Numbered from the stretch's first letter, positions 1 to 10,040 are shown. The stretch: DNA of 45,734 bases from Planctomycetota bacterium (GCA_021413705.1 JAIOPX010000395.1:1-45734); one strand, 5' to 3'. Translations and numbers: made by a program. The notes: generated by a model not told the origin, from the sequence alone.

Positions 1-39
1 CTAGCCCCCGGTTTTTGTCGCGCACAAACCGGGGGCTAG
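1..39. repeat. GCTAGC-type palindromic intergenic repeat
   Basis: A near-perfect palindrome with arms CTAGCCCCCGGTTT and AAACCGGGGGCTAG, followed by GCGCCCGGCGGC. The same layout recurs at 42057-42093, and relatives lie at 11393-11517, 43001-43074 and 43689-43769. It can fold as a stable hairpin and may terminate the minus-strand gene ending at 66. The left side is cut by the window edge. Confidence 0.8.
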
Positions 40-65
40 CGCCCGGCGGCAAATATAGTTTCAGT

Positions 66-2414
66 TTAGTGGCCGCCATGCGTAGTATCATCATGCGATT
101 TCCTGCCGCCAAACAAGCTCTTGATCCAGTGCCATTCGACCCAATGACCTTCCACCACATAGTTGATAACCATTACCAGTGCCAGCCCCAATCCGGCGGG
201 AATGAACAAGATCCAATGAAAGTGCGATTCACCTGCGTGGCCGCTCTTGCCCCCGAAGAACGCCTCCCACAATTCCACGCTATACGTAATCGCCACCAGG
301 TATTCGATAAAATGCACGACGCTTTGAATCTGGGCGACGCGACGAATGTTGGCGTCCATCTTGGTCGATAGTTCTTTCTGTTCATCCAGCCGTTGACTGT
401 CGCTGGCAGCTTGCCGTCGTCCCACAGCCGCGGTGCTCAGGTCGCGCAAGGTCGAGAGCACTTCGTCGAGCCGGCTGGCATCGAAGAAGCGGCGCACTAC
501 GTGCCCGTCCGGCAGCGAAAGTTCGTGCCTGACCAAGGCGGCCCGGCGGATCAGCCCTTCCGTCTCGGCAATCACGCTGCCGTCCTCCGCCGGTCGGTGA
601 ATCAGGGCTTCGGTTTCGGAAGCCAGATTGGCCAACTCGCGGAACAATCGTTCGATCGCGGCGATTTTCTCTTGAGAGCTTTTTTTGGCCGCCACGACCA
701 CGCCCTGGCGGCTCCAGACGGCGACCCAGTCGTTCTTGCGCACGAGGTGCCGCTGAAGAAAATCGGTCGGCACGCCGGCTCCGCCATCCACGTCGATCAA
801 CCGCCAAAGCAGCCTGCCCACCTGCTCCCCCACGGTTCCTTGCAAGATTTCCACGTCTTCATCGAGCTCGACTTTGCCGAAGCGATAGGTGCCGCGCTGC
901 GGCTTCGGTGCGCGCCCTTGCAAGGCGTCGATGACGGAAATCTGGTGCGTCACAGGATCGCGCCGGCCGCCGGAGGTAGGAAAATCCAGCGCCGTGACAT
1001 CGCCGCTGAGGAACGACAACTCCAGTTCACGCTCGACGATCTGGGCCACGGGATCGTCCACAAGGTTTGTAGCGACGCCGGCCGGGCCAATGACCGTTCC
1101 TCGGCTGGGGGCGACGACAATCGTGCAGTCGTAGTTCGCGCCATCAAACCAGGGATCGTCAAATCGCGACGTCAGGACTTCGCCAGCGCGCCCCTCATAG
1201 CCAGGGCGGCAGCGCGGCGCCGCGCCATCGGCCACGACCGGCGGTCGTTCGGCCAGGGCGGCCACTTCGCTGGCCTGTAGCCGAGCCCAAAGGTTGTAAA
1301 TATGCCGCTGTGCGGCCCGTTCCGGATCGAGTGCGAAGAAATAGGCTGACGTATTGACCGTCGCTCCCGGACGGCTGTCGCTATATGCCACGCCACTGAA
1401 TAGAAATCCCTCTCCCATCGAGGAATGATCCACATCGTTACGGACCCATTCCTTGAACAGCAGGCACTCAGGGTCGCGGATGTAGATGCCATCGGCTTGC
1501 TGCCGCCGCTGGCCGGAGGGAAGGAGTTGGGCCTCGTTGAGGGTAAGCCCGTTGGATTGCGCTTGAAACAACGGTGCAGCAGAGACTCTCGCATACCATT
1601 CGGAAAAATCGTCCTCGGATCGTTGCAGATAGACGACTGTGCGGCGGGCCCGCTTCATGTCCTGCTCATAGGCTTCCGTCTGCCGATCCAAGAGCGCCAA
1701 TTCTGGAGCGAACATTTCGCTCTGCTCCAGCACGGAATCGTAAAGCGGATTGAGTTGCCGGCTTTCATCGCTCAGCGCGCGGCGCACTTCCGTGAAGAAC
1801 GGCATCGCCCCGCTGGTTTCATCCAAATAGTTTCGACCGCGGACCATCGCGGCATAAAGAACCGAGTGAATCGCCCGATGGCGCGGGCAGCTCATCGGCC
1901 GGCAGTTGTCCACGCACGATGCGCAGGCGGCCAACAAGATGGCCCAACGGCGCTGCGAGTCGAACCGGGCGGCGTCAGGATGATACCAGTCGATCTCCTG
2001 TCGCGTCCTCCACCAGCCATCGCTACGCAGGCCCAACTCCGTCCAACCCTGGTGCGGGAGCGATCCATCGAGGATACAACGGGCCAGATACATGGATGCA
2101 AAGGCATCAAAATCCGGCTGGCGATGCGTAATGAGCCAGAAGATTTCGGGTGAGCCGCTGGTGTCAAAACGCTTTTTCAGTTCCTCCGCCCGGTGCAGCA
2201 CGGCAGCCGCCGCCGAGGGAAACCGCTCTGGCCAGAAGAAATGGTGATCGACGATCGGCCTGGTCTCTCCGTCGATTCCCCAACAGGCCCCGCCGACGTC
2301 CAACGCCAGTTCGTTGTCATAAAGCCGATCGGGCGACTCGCCAGCCGACGATCGGGAGCCTTGGGCGGAAATAAATCGAGTGCCAAACTCAACGTAGCGA
2401 TACTTGAAGTTCAT
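66..2414 (-). CDS. DHH-motif protein with C-terminal membrane segments, function unknown
   Basis: About 782 aa. I chose the ATG at 2414 (MNFKYRYVEF) because the in-frame extension to 2597 is Cys-rich and low in coding character; no strong ribosome site separates the two. The N-terminus has VDHHFF (about residue 54) and then PDFDAFAS (about residue 102). These resemble the DHH and DxDAxxS metal-binding motifs of DHH phosphoesterases, but in the reverse of the usual order. The C-terminal 90 residues carry two hydrophobic stretches and a His-rich tail, so the protein is probably membrane anchored. No function can be assigned; the phosphoesterase idea is inference from short motifs. Confidence 0.7.
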   Translation of the reverse strand: MNFKYRYVEFGTRFISAQGSRSSAGESPDRLYDNELALDVGGACWGIDGETRPIVDHHFFWPERFPSAAAAVLHRAEELKKRFDTSGSPEIFWLITHRQPDFDAFASMYLARCILDGSLPHQGWTELGLRSDGWWRTRQEIDWYHPDAARFDSQRRWAILLAACASCVDNCRPMSCPRHRAIHSVLYAAMVRGRNYLDETSGAMPFFTEVRRALSDESRQLNPLYDSVLEQSEMFAPELALLDRQTEAYEQDMKRARRTVVYLQRSEDDFSEWYARVSAAPLFQAQSNGLTLNEAQLLPSGQRRQQADGIYIRDPECLLFKEWVRNDVDHSSMGEGFLFSGVAYSDSRPGATVNTSAYFFALDPERAAQRHIYNLWARLQASEVAALAERPPVVADGAAPRCRPGYEGRAGEVLTSRFDDPWFDGANYDCTIVVAPSRGTVIGPAGVATNLVDDPVAQIVERELELSFLSGDVTALDFPTSGGRRDPVTHQISVIDALQGRAPKPQRGTYRFGKVELDEDVEILQGTVGEQVGRLLWRLIDVDGGAGVPTDFLQRHLVRKNDWVAVWSRQGVVVAAKKSSQEKIAAIERLFRELANLASETEALIHRPAEDGSVIAETEGLIRRAALVRHELSLPDGHVVRRFFDASRLDEVLSTLRDLSTAAVGRRQAASDSQRLDEQKELSTKMDANIRRVAQIQSVVHFIEYLVAITYSVELWEAFFGGKSGHAGESHFHWILFIPAGLGLALVMVINYVVEGHWVEWHWIKSLFGGRKSHDDTTHGGH

Positions 2415-2650
2415 AAATGCACGGCCCCAGAAGACAAACAATGCAGGATGGCGAATACCTATAATAGCAGCGTCGTGCCACTGCTTGCCAGACACTCGAA
2501 AAGACACTGGACTACAATTTAGGCACATCGGCGTCTGGGAAGCAGTGCGGCTTGAGCAACCCGGACAGCACTGCTTGGCGGACGCATGTTGCGGCAACTT
2601 CCTTGAGACGCAGTGAGGCGTCCTTCAAGCAGTGGCACGACAACCGCACC

Positions 2651-4123
2651 TCAGTTCTGCGTGCCCTCTTCAGCGGGCTTCTTCATCCGTATCAGGACAA
2701 ATTGCTCCGTCTTGTCGGGTCCGTAATGGACCAGTGCGGTGGACTGATCTTTCGTCAGGTTGTAGAGGCCCGTTTCGACTACCGTGGTTTTGTTTTTGGC
2801 GATGTGCCACGCGGCCCGCTGATTCTTCTTATTGACCGATCCAGACACCGGCGTCGAGGAATCGGTGACCTGGCTGTAGTAGTTGCCACGGATGGCGCCT
2901 TGCTTGTCCACCGCCAACTGAAAGATCATCTCGGGTGTCTTTTGACCTTCCGGCATCAGGCCGAAGACGCCCAGCGGTAGCCAATTGGCGTCCTGACCAG
3001 CGGCGTCGTCGCTTGTGTCGGCCAGGTTGGCCGCTTCCTGATAATACTGCTGCGAGGTGCCGGCCAACTGTCCGTTGTAATAGACATTGCCGTCGTCGTA
3101 GGTAATGTTGTCGCCATAGTCGTAGTCGTAGGCGGCGGATTCAGCCGCGCCGAGCCACGCGCCGACATTGGACCAGGCCGCGGTGTCCCAGACGGTGGCC
3201 GCCCAACCGGCCGCTGCATAGCCGGCGGGCCGCCATGCCCAGGGATGCGCTGCGCCCCAGCCAGCCCCAAACATCCCGCGATCGGCACACCACCGATTAG
3301 CATAGATTCCCTGCGAACGGCAATAGGTGGGTGAGAAGTATCGCGAGCCATTGGCCGTGATCGAGCCGCGGCCAGCAACATATCCCCCCGCCGCCACTCT
3401 CCCGTCTCCGGCGGCAAACCCGCGCGCACCGGTCGTCGAATGGGTATAGACATTTCCGTCTGGCCCTTTGACTGCGGTGCCGCTGGCAAAGCGCCCGCCT
3501 GCGGCGACTCCCCCCGGCCCGGCGGCGATGCCGCGCTCTCCCGCCGCGCCATGAACGACTGTGGAACCGAGCGGACCTTGATAGGCATGTGCCGAAGCGC
3601 CATAGCGCCCCGCGGCCGCGCCACCTTCTCCAGCAGCAAATCCGCCACCACCCCAGGCGCCGCCGGCTGCATGCATCCCGGAGTCCGTCGGCAACCCAAG
3701 GAAGCTACTGAGTTGACCGCGGTTCACGGAATCGCCATACGCACCGGCACCAAACCCGCCCGCCCTCAATCCGCCGCCGTCGAAGCCGCCTGTGTGCAGC
3801 CCGGGGCCGAATCCGCCGAGCCCGCCGCCGTGGAATCCGCCGTCATATCCACCTAGTCCGCCGCCGTGAAAGCCACTCAACCCACCCCCACCAAAGCCAC
3901 TGCTGTGAAAGCCGCCAAAACCACCTCCACCCCCATGGAATCCGCTAAAGCCGCCGCCGCCTCCATGAAAACCGCTGAAACCACCGCCGTGGAAGCCGCC
4001 CCCGCCACCATGAAAGCCACCAAAGCCACGGCCCCAGGCGTCGCTCGGCATTGCAGCAACGGCCAGGACCAGAATCCCTGCTACGCAGATTCGACAAAGA
4101 CTTATCACGTCAGCAATCCTCAT
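2651..4123 (-). CDS. Gly/His-rich exported protein, planctomycete surface-protein type
   Basis: 490 aa. A signal peptide runs over residues 1-30 (hydrophobic core ending near AMPSDAWG). It is followed by about 100 residues of repeats such as GGFHGGGGGFHG and a Gly/Ala-rich middle with AAGxGG units. The C-terminal domain begins near ITYDDGNVYYNGQ and contains WLPLGVFGLMPEG. This layout matches planctomycete proteins often annotated as mu-protocadherin-like cell-surface proteins. It is probably secreted or cell-wall associated. The function is unknown and the Gly repeats should not be trusted for homology. The next minus-strand gene upstream lies only 60 bp away. Confidence 0.75.
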   Translation of the reverse strand: MRIADVISLCRICVAGILVLAVAAMPSDAWGRGFGGFHGGGGGFHGGGFSGFHGGGGGFSGFHGGGGGFGGFHSSGFGGGGLSGFHGGGLGGYDGGFHGGGLGGFGPGLHTGGFDGGGLRAGGFGAGAYGDSVNRGQLSSFLGLPTDSGMHAAGGAWGGGGFAAGEGGAAAGRYGASAHAYQGPLGSTVVHGAAGERGIAAGPGGVAAGGRFASGTAVKGPDGNVYTHSTTGARGFAAGDGRVAAGGYVAGRGSITANGSRYFSPTYCRSQGIYANRWCADRGMFGAGWGAAHPWAWRPAGYAAAGWAATVWDTAAWSNVGAWLGAAESAAYDYDYGDNITYDDGNVYYNGQLAGTSQQYYQEAANLADTSDDAAGQDANWLPLGVFGLMPEGQKTPEMIFQLAVDKQGAIRGNYYSQVTDSSTPVSGSVNKKNQRAAWHIAKNKTTVVETGLYNLTKDQSTALVHYGPDKTEQFVLIRMKKPAEEGTQN

Positions 4124-4183
4124 GTTGTGTAGTTCAAGTGTCTTATTGGTTTGTTTCGACGAACATTCAGCAGCCGATTTTGC

Positions 4184-5128
4184 TCATCGCTTCTCCGGCA
4201 CGCGATCCAGCACCACTTCGCGTGTGTCCGGCAGTTTTACATCCCCGACTTTGCGATTGATCGACCTCCAACCCAGCACGTTGTTTTCGTCCGCAACCCG
4301 GATCAGCAACTCTTGTGAAGACGTGGGTGTGCCGTCGGCCAGCACTCCGGCGGATTCGATTTGCCATCCTTGCGGCGTGGCGGTCCACAGCCCGGTGCCA
4401 AAACCGCCAGCGGCATCGAACGACCAGGATCTTACCTGGCCCGCCTGCGGATCGAGCCCAATGATCTGCATTCCGGATGAAACCGTCACGCCGTCCTGCT
4501 TCACCGTGTAGTCCCGCTTGAGAAAGCTCTTGTTGGCGAACCATTGGATCGTCGTGTGGACGCTGGCCCCGCCCCCTTTGCTCTCCCATTTTCCAACCAG
4601 CCACTCCAGCGATTGCAATTGCTGGTAGTTCGAAGGCAAGTCGATTGAGGATTCGCGGACACTGGCCATCAGCCAAGTGTTGTCCTGTTTGACGTGAACG
4701 GCGGTGTAACGGCTCGCCGTAGGAGCGGCCCCTTGCTTGGTAATTACGGTGCCGATGCCGTCTTCGACGGCCATGGTCGGCGTTGGAAAGTCGATCGACT
4801 GAATCGCCACTTCGATTTTCGCGCCAGGCTGCTGCTTGAACAGCGCCGCGTACTCACCCTGGATGGCTTTGCGTCCTTTGAGAATCACACCCCGCTGATC
4901 GGCCAGCGTTCCTTCTTCCGTCCACAACTCCGCAAGGCTTTTGGCATCCCCTTTGTTGAAGGCTTTGACAAAAGTTTCGCCGCTGGCGCGAATGGCTGCC
5001 TCCGCGGCTTTGGTATCAACGGCCTTGTCGGCGGCATTGGCGATGGTCGCTAGAGCCATCACAGCAAGGGTCGCCAAGGACAGGCGCGTGCAGGCCGCGC
5101 ATGTAGGAAGATGTGGAAACCGAGACAT
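4184..5128 (-). CDS. exported SnoaL/DUF4440-like protein
   Basis: 314 aa from the ATG at 5128. The ORF extends to 5203, but the 5128 start places a good signal peptide (LATLAVMALATIANAA) at the N-terminus. Residues 35-150 (AIRASGETFVKAFNKGDAKSLAELWTEEG) match the SnoaL-like/DUF4440 fold, in which an alpha+beta barrel binds small ligands. A second domain after WLVGKWES looks like a beta-rich DUF1579-type domain. It is exported. The substrate is unknown and catalysis is not implied. Confidence 0.75.
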   Translation of the reverse strand: MSRFPHLPTCAACTRLSLATLAVMALATIANAADKAVDTKAAEAAIRASGETFVKAFNKGDAKSLAELWTEEGTLADQRGVILKGRKAIQGEYAALFKQQPGAKIEVAIQSIDFPTPTMAVEDGIGTVITKQGAAPTASRYTAVHVKQDNTWLMASVRESSIDLPSNYQQLQSLEWLVGKWESKGGGASVHTTIQWFANKSFLKRDYTVKQDGVTVSSGMQIIGLDPQAGQVRSWSFDAAGGFGTGLWTATPQGWQIESAGVLADGTPTSSQELLIRVADENNVLGWRSINRKVGDVKLPDTREVVLDRVPEKR

Positions 5129-5211
5129 GGTTGCAAAACTCCAGGTGAAAATCAGGGGTGCGAAAGCATAGATAATATGAACAAAAATGAGCCCAATGTC
5201 CACTTTTTACG

Positions 5212-6480
5212 TTACTTTTCGTCCGGGTGCTTATGAAATCGCCACTCTTTGCTCACGATCAACCTCGCCCCGCGACGGAATGAGAGATACGACCAGGCCC
5301 ATTGCAGCACGACCATCAGCCGGTTTTCAAAACCGGTCAGGTAGTAGATATGCACCACCAGCCACAATAGCCAAGCGGGAAACCCCGCCAGCTTGAGTTT
5401 GCCAAGTTCCACAATCGCTCGGCTGCGGCCGATCGTGGCCATTTGTCCCTTGTCAGTGAAGTGAAACGGTTGCCGCGGCTTCCCCGCAACCTCGCGCAAA
5501 ATAGTGCGAGCCAGGTAACGCCCCTGCTGCATGGCAACCGGGGCCGTACCCGGCAGCGGCTTGCCGGTCTGGTACAGGAAGCAGGCCAGATCACCGGCAA
5601 CGAAGATGTTCTCGTGTCCCGGCACGGACAAATCCGGCTCCACCAGAACGCGCCCCTGACGATCGACTTCGCAGCCGGTGGCTCTGCCAAGAGGTGAAGC
5701 TTTCACGCCGGCGGCCCAAAGAACCGTGGAAGCCCCGATGCGTTCCGCGCCGATCTCCACTCCGCTGGCATCAATCTTGGTCACCGCGCTGTTGGTCCAG
5801 ACCTGCACGCCCAGGTGTTCCAGATCGCGGGTGGCCCGGGCGGCTTGCGCTTCGTTGAACATCGACAGGATCCGCGGGCCGGATTCCACCAGGATCACCC
5901 TGGCCAATTTGGCGTCGATATTGCGAAAGTCCTTGGCCAGTGTGAAGCGGCTCATCTCACCAATCGCGCCGGCCAATTCCACCCCCGTCGGTCCGCCGCC
6001 GACAATCACAAACGTCAACAGCCGCTTCCGGTCTTCAGCCGATGTGCTCCGCTCCGCTTCCTCGTAGGCCGAAAGCACACGCCGGCGGATTTCCGTAGCC
6101 TGCTCCAGGTTCTTCAGCCCGGGTGCGAACTCTTCCCATTCATCATGTCCGAAATAGCTGTGCTGCGCTCCGCACGCCAGAATGAGATAATCAAATGGGA
6201 CCTCGCCAAAATCGGCCACCGCAACATTACGCTCAAGATCCAGCGAAAGAACTTCGCCCTGTAATACGCGAATGTTGCCATAGCGCGAAAGCAGGCTGCG
6301 GATCGGCGCGGCGATGTCGGCTGGGCTCAGTCCGGCCATCGCCACCTGATACAGCAGCGGCTGGAACAGATGGTGATTTGTGCGGTCCACCACCGTTACG
6401 TCGATTCCGCGAGCATCGCCAAGCCCTCGGGCAGCATTGAGCCCTGCAAAACCGCCGCCGATGATCAGGACGCGTGGCAT
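5212..6480 (-). CDS. ndh: type II NADH dehydrogenase (NDH-2)
   Basis: 422 aa, normal length for the family. An FAD-binding Rossmann motif GGGFAGLNAA is near residue 8, followed by NHHLFQPLLYQVA, typical of NDH-2. A second NAD(H)-binding Rossmann motif VGGGPTGVELAG sits near residue 165. The FAD-binding IFVAGDLA and PVAMQQGRYLA motifs follow. The C-terminus has amphipathic and hydrophobic helices (LAGFPAWLLWLVVHIYYLTGF) for peripheral membrane attachment. It passes electrons from NADH to quinone without pumping protons. It is monocistronic-looking, 83 bp from the SnoaL-like gene on the same strand. Confidence 0.93.
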   Translation of the reverse strand: MPRVLIIGGGFAGLNAARGLGDARGIDVTVVDRTNHHLFQPLLYQVAMAGLSPADIAAPIRSLLSRYGNIRVLQGEVLSLDLERNVAVADFGEVPFDYLILACGAQHSYFGHDEWEEFAPGLKNLEQATEIRRRVLSAYEEAERSTSAEDRKRLLTFVIVGGGPTGVELAGAIGEMSRFTLAKDFRNIDAKLARVILVESGPRILSMFNEAQAARATRDLEHLGVQVWTNSAVTKIDASGVEIGAERIGASTVLWAAGVKASPLGRATGCEVDRQGRVLVEPDLSVPGHENIFVAGDLACFLYQTGKPLPGTAPVAMQQGRYLARTILREVAGKPRQPFHFTDKGQMATIGRSRAIVELGKLKLAGFPAWLLWLVVHIYYLTGFENRLMVVLQWAWSYLSFRRGARLIVSKEWRFHKHPDEK

Positions 6481-6602
6481 AGGAGGAAATCTCGCGGGTC
6501 AAGGATGAGAATGGACGCGATTGTACTCTTGAGGAGCTAAAACTTTCCCACGATCAGTCCTGCCGAGACTGCACACACTCTCTATTGATTCCTTCCGGGG
6601 AA

Positions 6603-8252
6603 TTATTCCAGCTCGAGCGTTTGATAGCGACCCGCCAGACTTGCAATCACGGCGATCAATTCCCGGGGTTCCACGGGTTTGGGCAGGTGCGTTTGAAAAC
6701 CTGCCTGGAGGGAACGGATCCGATCTTCAGGTCTGGCAAACGCGGTCAAAGCTATGGCGGGCGCATTGAGCCCTTGGCCTCGCATGGTGCGCATCAACTC
6801 GTAACCATCTTGCATCGGCATTCCGATGTCACTGACGATGACATCGGGTTTGAATGTTTCAAGGATGGATAACGCCTCGGCAGCGGAGCCGGCTAGAACA
6901 GGGATAGCTTCGCATTCCACCAGGAATCGCCGCACGAGATTGCGAGCATCGGCTTCGTCGTCGATGACCAGGACTTTGAGCCCTTTGAGCTTGGAGAGGT
7001 CGTTGGTTCCATGGTGATGCCTGGGAGCAGGACGCCTCCCTTCTCCGCCACGTAAAGCTCGCAGAGGGAGGCGAATGAGAAATGTAGCGCCCTGTCCACT
7101 ACCCTGGCTTTGGGCCCGGATCGTGCCGCCGTGCATTTCCACCAGGTTTCGCACGATGGAAAGTCCCAGGCCGAGTCCGCCGTGTTTGCGGGTTGTCGAA
7201 GCGTCGGCCTGGCTGAATCGTTCGAACAATTGAGGAAGGAACGCAGGATGGATCCCTTCGCCGGTGTCGCTGACGCTGATCTCCACATGGGATTGAATGC
7301 GCTGCGCTCGAATCTCAATCATTCCTCCTTTCGGCGTGAACTTCACGGCGTTCGTAAGCAGGTTCCACAATACTTGCTGCAGGCGACCCGGATCGCCGCT
7401 GACCGAAATAGTCGCCGGGTTGACTGATTTGCTCAGGCGAATTTCTTTGGCTGACAGCGCGGGCATGACCGATTGCACGGCGGCCTCGATCACATCGGCG
7501 ATTTCGACGCTCTGAATGTCGAGTCGTACCTTACCCGAGATGATCCGGCTCACGTCGAGCAGATCTTCGATGAGTTGCGTCTGCAAACGCACATTTCGAT
7601 CGATGACATCGATCCCTTCGGCAATCGCATCCGCATTGGTGGGATCCAACTTCATGATTTGCGCCCAGCCGAAAATGGCGTTCAGCGGCGTCCGGAGTTC
7701 GTGGCTCAAGGTAGCCAGAAATTCATCCTTCATGCGTCCGGCGCGCTCCGCTTCTTGCCTTGCGGCCCGCTCACTTTCCAGCAGTTGTTGTCTCTCGTGC
7801 TGGCCCAGGCGAATGGCCTCGATTTGGTCGCGGAGTTGATATTGTCGCTGACGGCCTCGGATCGCGGCCTGGACCGCGCTGACAACCGAGCGCGTAGGGG
7901 CGGGACGCTCCAAGAGGGTGACATTTCTCAACGCGCTCAATACCTTGGATGCGGCGGGCGATGTGACGCCCCCTGGCATCAGAATAACGAAGGGGAGTTC
8001 CGACCATGCGGGTTGGTTTTCCACAATCTGCAATAACTGCCACATACCGTTACTGCCCAAGGCCTCGCCGGTAAGAAGCACGGCGCCGGCGCCCGCTCTG
8101 ACTTCCTGCACCAGACAACCTAAATCTTCGCATAAGACACACTTCACGCCTGCATTGCTGAGTAGCGAAGACGTAACCTCCCCGTCTCTTCTCGTGGGGG
8201 TCACGACAAGAACGCGCTGCGAGGGGTCGGCGAGTTGGGAGGGTTCGACCAT
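6603..8252 (-). CDS. hybrid histidine kinase with N- and C-terminal receiver domains
   Basis: 549 aa, cytoplasmic. Residues 1-130 look like a degenerate receiver domain lacking a clear phospho-Asp. A coiled segment follows. The HisKA box is LATLSHELRTPLNAI (His near 183), then the N box LLTNAVKFTPKGG, G1 SDTGEGI, F box FERFSQAD and G2 GGLGLGLSIV. The C-terminal receiver has VIDDEAD and phospho-Asp in DVIVSDIGMP. It starts 15 bp after the KaiC-like gene ends, so the two are probably cotranscribed, which suggests that the KaiC-like ATPase works in this phosphorelay. Confidence 0.92.
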   Translation of the reverse strand: MVEPSQLADPSQRVLVVTPTRRDGEVTSSLLSNAGVKCVLCEDLGCLVQEVRAGAGAVLLTGEALGSNGMWQLLQIVENQPAWSELPFVILMPGGVTSPAASKVLSALRNVTLLERPAPTRSVVSAVQAAIRGRQRQYQLRDQIEAIRLGQHERQQLLESERAARQEAERAGRMKDEFLATLSHELRTPLNAIFGWAQIMKLDPTNADAIAEGIDVIDRNVRLQTQLIEDLLDVSRIISGKVRLDIQSVEIADVIEAAVQSVMPALSAKEIRLSKSVNPATISVSGDPGRLQQVLWNLLTNAVKFTPKGGMIEIRAQRIQSHVEISVSDTGEGIHPAFLPQLFERFSQADASTTRKHGGLGLGLSIVRNLVEMHGGTIRAQSQGSGQGATFLIRLPLRALRGGEGRRPAPRHHHGTNDLSKLKGLKVLVIDDEADARNLVRRFLVECEAIPVLAGSAAEALSILETFKPDVIVSDIGMPMQDGYELMRTMRGQGLNAPAIALTAFARPEDRIRSLQAGFQTHLPKPVEPRELIAVIASLAGRYQTLELE

Positions 8253-8267
8253 GCGGGAACAATGTTC

Positions 8268-9773
8268 TCAATCAGGCAAAACGTCTTGATTTTTCAATTC
8301 AACCGGTACTCCGGTCAATATGCCGCGGAAGTGGGTCAGCGGATCGCTCAAGTGAATCCCTTGCTCGTCAAACCGCAACTCGCGGATGCTCTCTTCGTGA
8401 GCGCCACTCCGCTTTTTGACCACGGAGATAGCCTTCTTCACTTTGCCGGCATACTCAAAGTAGCGCAGCAAGACCACAGAATCCGCCAGGTAGCTGGTGT
8501 CCACGGGCGACTGCATATTGGCTCCTACAATTCCATGCTGGGCGACGACCATAAGCGTGGTGACGCCTTGCCGGCCAAGATAGGTCAGCAGTTCGTGAAG
8601 CTGCGCCGTGAGATATCGCTCTTCCGGCATGGCGTTGGTGTAGCCGTTGAGGCTGTCGATCACCACAACCGTCGCCTTATCTCTTTCGACGGCCTCCCGG
8701 ACCAGCCAGGTAAACTCGCCGGGCGAAAGCTCGGCCGGATCCACTTGCTGCACCATCACTTCCCCTGATTCTCTACCTTCCTTGAACTTGATCCCGAGGG
8801 CAGCGGAGCGCGCCTCCAGCGTGGCGAGGCTTTCATCGAACGCAAAGATGACCGCATGCTCTCCACGTTGTGCCGCCGCCACGGCAAATTGCACGGCAAT
8901 TGTGGATTTCCCCGAACCGGCCGGCCCCATCAGCAGCGTGCTGGTGCCCCGATCCGGCCCGCCGCCAAGCAATTTGTCGAGCGCGGTCACGCCGCTCTTG
9001 ATTCGATCCGGCGAAAACGGCTCACTGTGCTCCGAGGCGACCAGCCGGGGAAACACCACCAAACCACCTTCGCGAATGGCAAAATCGTGAAATCCACCTC
9101 GATAGCTGGTTCCGCGGAACTTCATTACCCGCAACCTGCGGCGTTCCGCCCCATAAACCGGCGCCAATTGTTCCAGCGATATCACTCCGTGGGCGATGCT
9201 CTGAAGCTGAAGGTCGGAACCTTCCGAGGTGCGATCGTCCAACAGCACTACGGTGCATTTGCGGCCGACAAAAAACTGCTTAAGAGCCAGTATTTGACGG
9301 CGATAACGCAGAGAACTTTGGGCCAGCAGCCGCATTTCCGAAAGCGAGTCGAAGACGATGCGCGTAGGATTGATGCGTTCCACGGCCGCCAATACTTTGG
9401 TGGTCGTTTCTGTCAGTTCCACCTCCGAGGGATGGTACATCGTTACTTCCGAATCCCCGTCCAGATCTTTCTCCTCGGAAATCAATTCAATCACATCGAT
9501 TCCATCGAGCGACCACCCGTGAGATGCGGCTCCGGCGGCGAGTTCCTCCTGCGTTTCCGACAAAGTGATGTAGAGGCATTTTTCGCCGGTCTTGACCCCT
9601 TCCATAAGAAATTGCAACGCCAAGGTTGTTTTGCCGGCGCCAGGGTCGCCGTCTACGAGGTAGAGCCGATGTGCAATCAGCCCTTCCTTAAGGATGTCGT
9701 CCAGGCCGTGGATTCCGGTTTTCAGTCTTTCGACAGGGAGCCTTTGTGTTGAGGCAGCCATGGTAAATCTCAT
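8268..9773 (-). CDS. KaiC-like double RecA-domain ATPase
   Basis: 501 aa from the ATG at 9773; an internal ATG at 9761 is also possible and neither has a strong ribosome site. Two RecA/KaiC domains are present. The first Walker A is GDPGAGKTT (about residue 41), with Walker B-like RIVFDSLSE. The second Walker A is GPAGSGKST (about residue 276), with VVVIDSLNG. It lacks an obvious KaiA/KaiB context and so belongs with the KaiC-like proteins found outside cyanobacteria rather than the clock itself. It is immediately upstream of a hybrid histidine kinase, probably one operon. Autophosphorylation cannot be judged from sequence. Confidence 0.9.
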   Translation of the reverse strand: MRFTMAASTQRLPVERLKTGIHGLDDILKEGLIAHRLYLVDGDPGAGKTTLALQFLMEGVKTGEKCLYITLSETQEELAAGAASHGWSLDGIDVIELISEEKDLDGDSEVTMYHPSEVELTETTTKVLAAVERINPTRIVFDSLSEMRLLAQSSLRYRRQILALKQFFVGRKCTVVLLDDRTSEGSDLQLQSIAHGVISLEQLAPVYGAERRRLRVMKFRGTSYRGGFHDFAIREGGLVVFPRLVASEHSEPFSPDRIKSGVTALDKLLGGGPDRGTSTLLMGPAGSGKSTIAVQFAVAAAQRGEHAVIFAFDESLATLEARSAALGIKFKEGRESGEVMVQQVDPAELSPGEFTWLVREAVERDKATVVVIDSLNGYTNAMPEERYLTAQLHELLTYLGRQGVTTLMVVAQHGIVGANMQSPVDTSYLADSVVLLRYFEYAGKVKKAISVVKKRSGAHEESIRELRFDEQGIHLSDPLTHFRGILTGVPVELKNQDVLPD

Positions 9774-10040
9774 TGCTGAGGATTAGTGTTTGGGAAATGC
9801 GTTCCTTGCAAAATAACTAACGACGCGTAAACCATGGCCTCCGCCAAGGTAGCAAGTCGTATGCCGGCGCAGAATGAGCCCAATAGAATAGCGAGGAGGA
9901 TCGACGCCGGTGAACTCTTGCGCGTCAACCGACTTCCAGGTGGCTGTCAAACGACCACCATGGACCGTTGGAGTGCAGCATAAGGGCCAGATTTTTCGCT
10001 TCGATAGCGTGCTGAAACCAAAACGTCCGGGGGTTCGAAG
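9774..10040. other. intergenic region, no gene seen
   Basis: 267 bp between the KaiC-like gene and the GAF kinase gene, both minus strand. It should hold the promoter of the KaiC-kinase pair, but I see no convincing -35/-10 pair, no strong hairpin and no tRNA. Confidence 0.5.

Noticed and set aside
3850..4060. Short tandem repeats that look CRISPR-like
   Set aside because: They are the GGFHGG codon repeats of the Gly-rich protein; no regular spacer structure.
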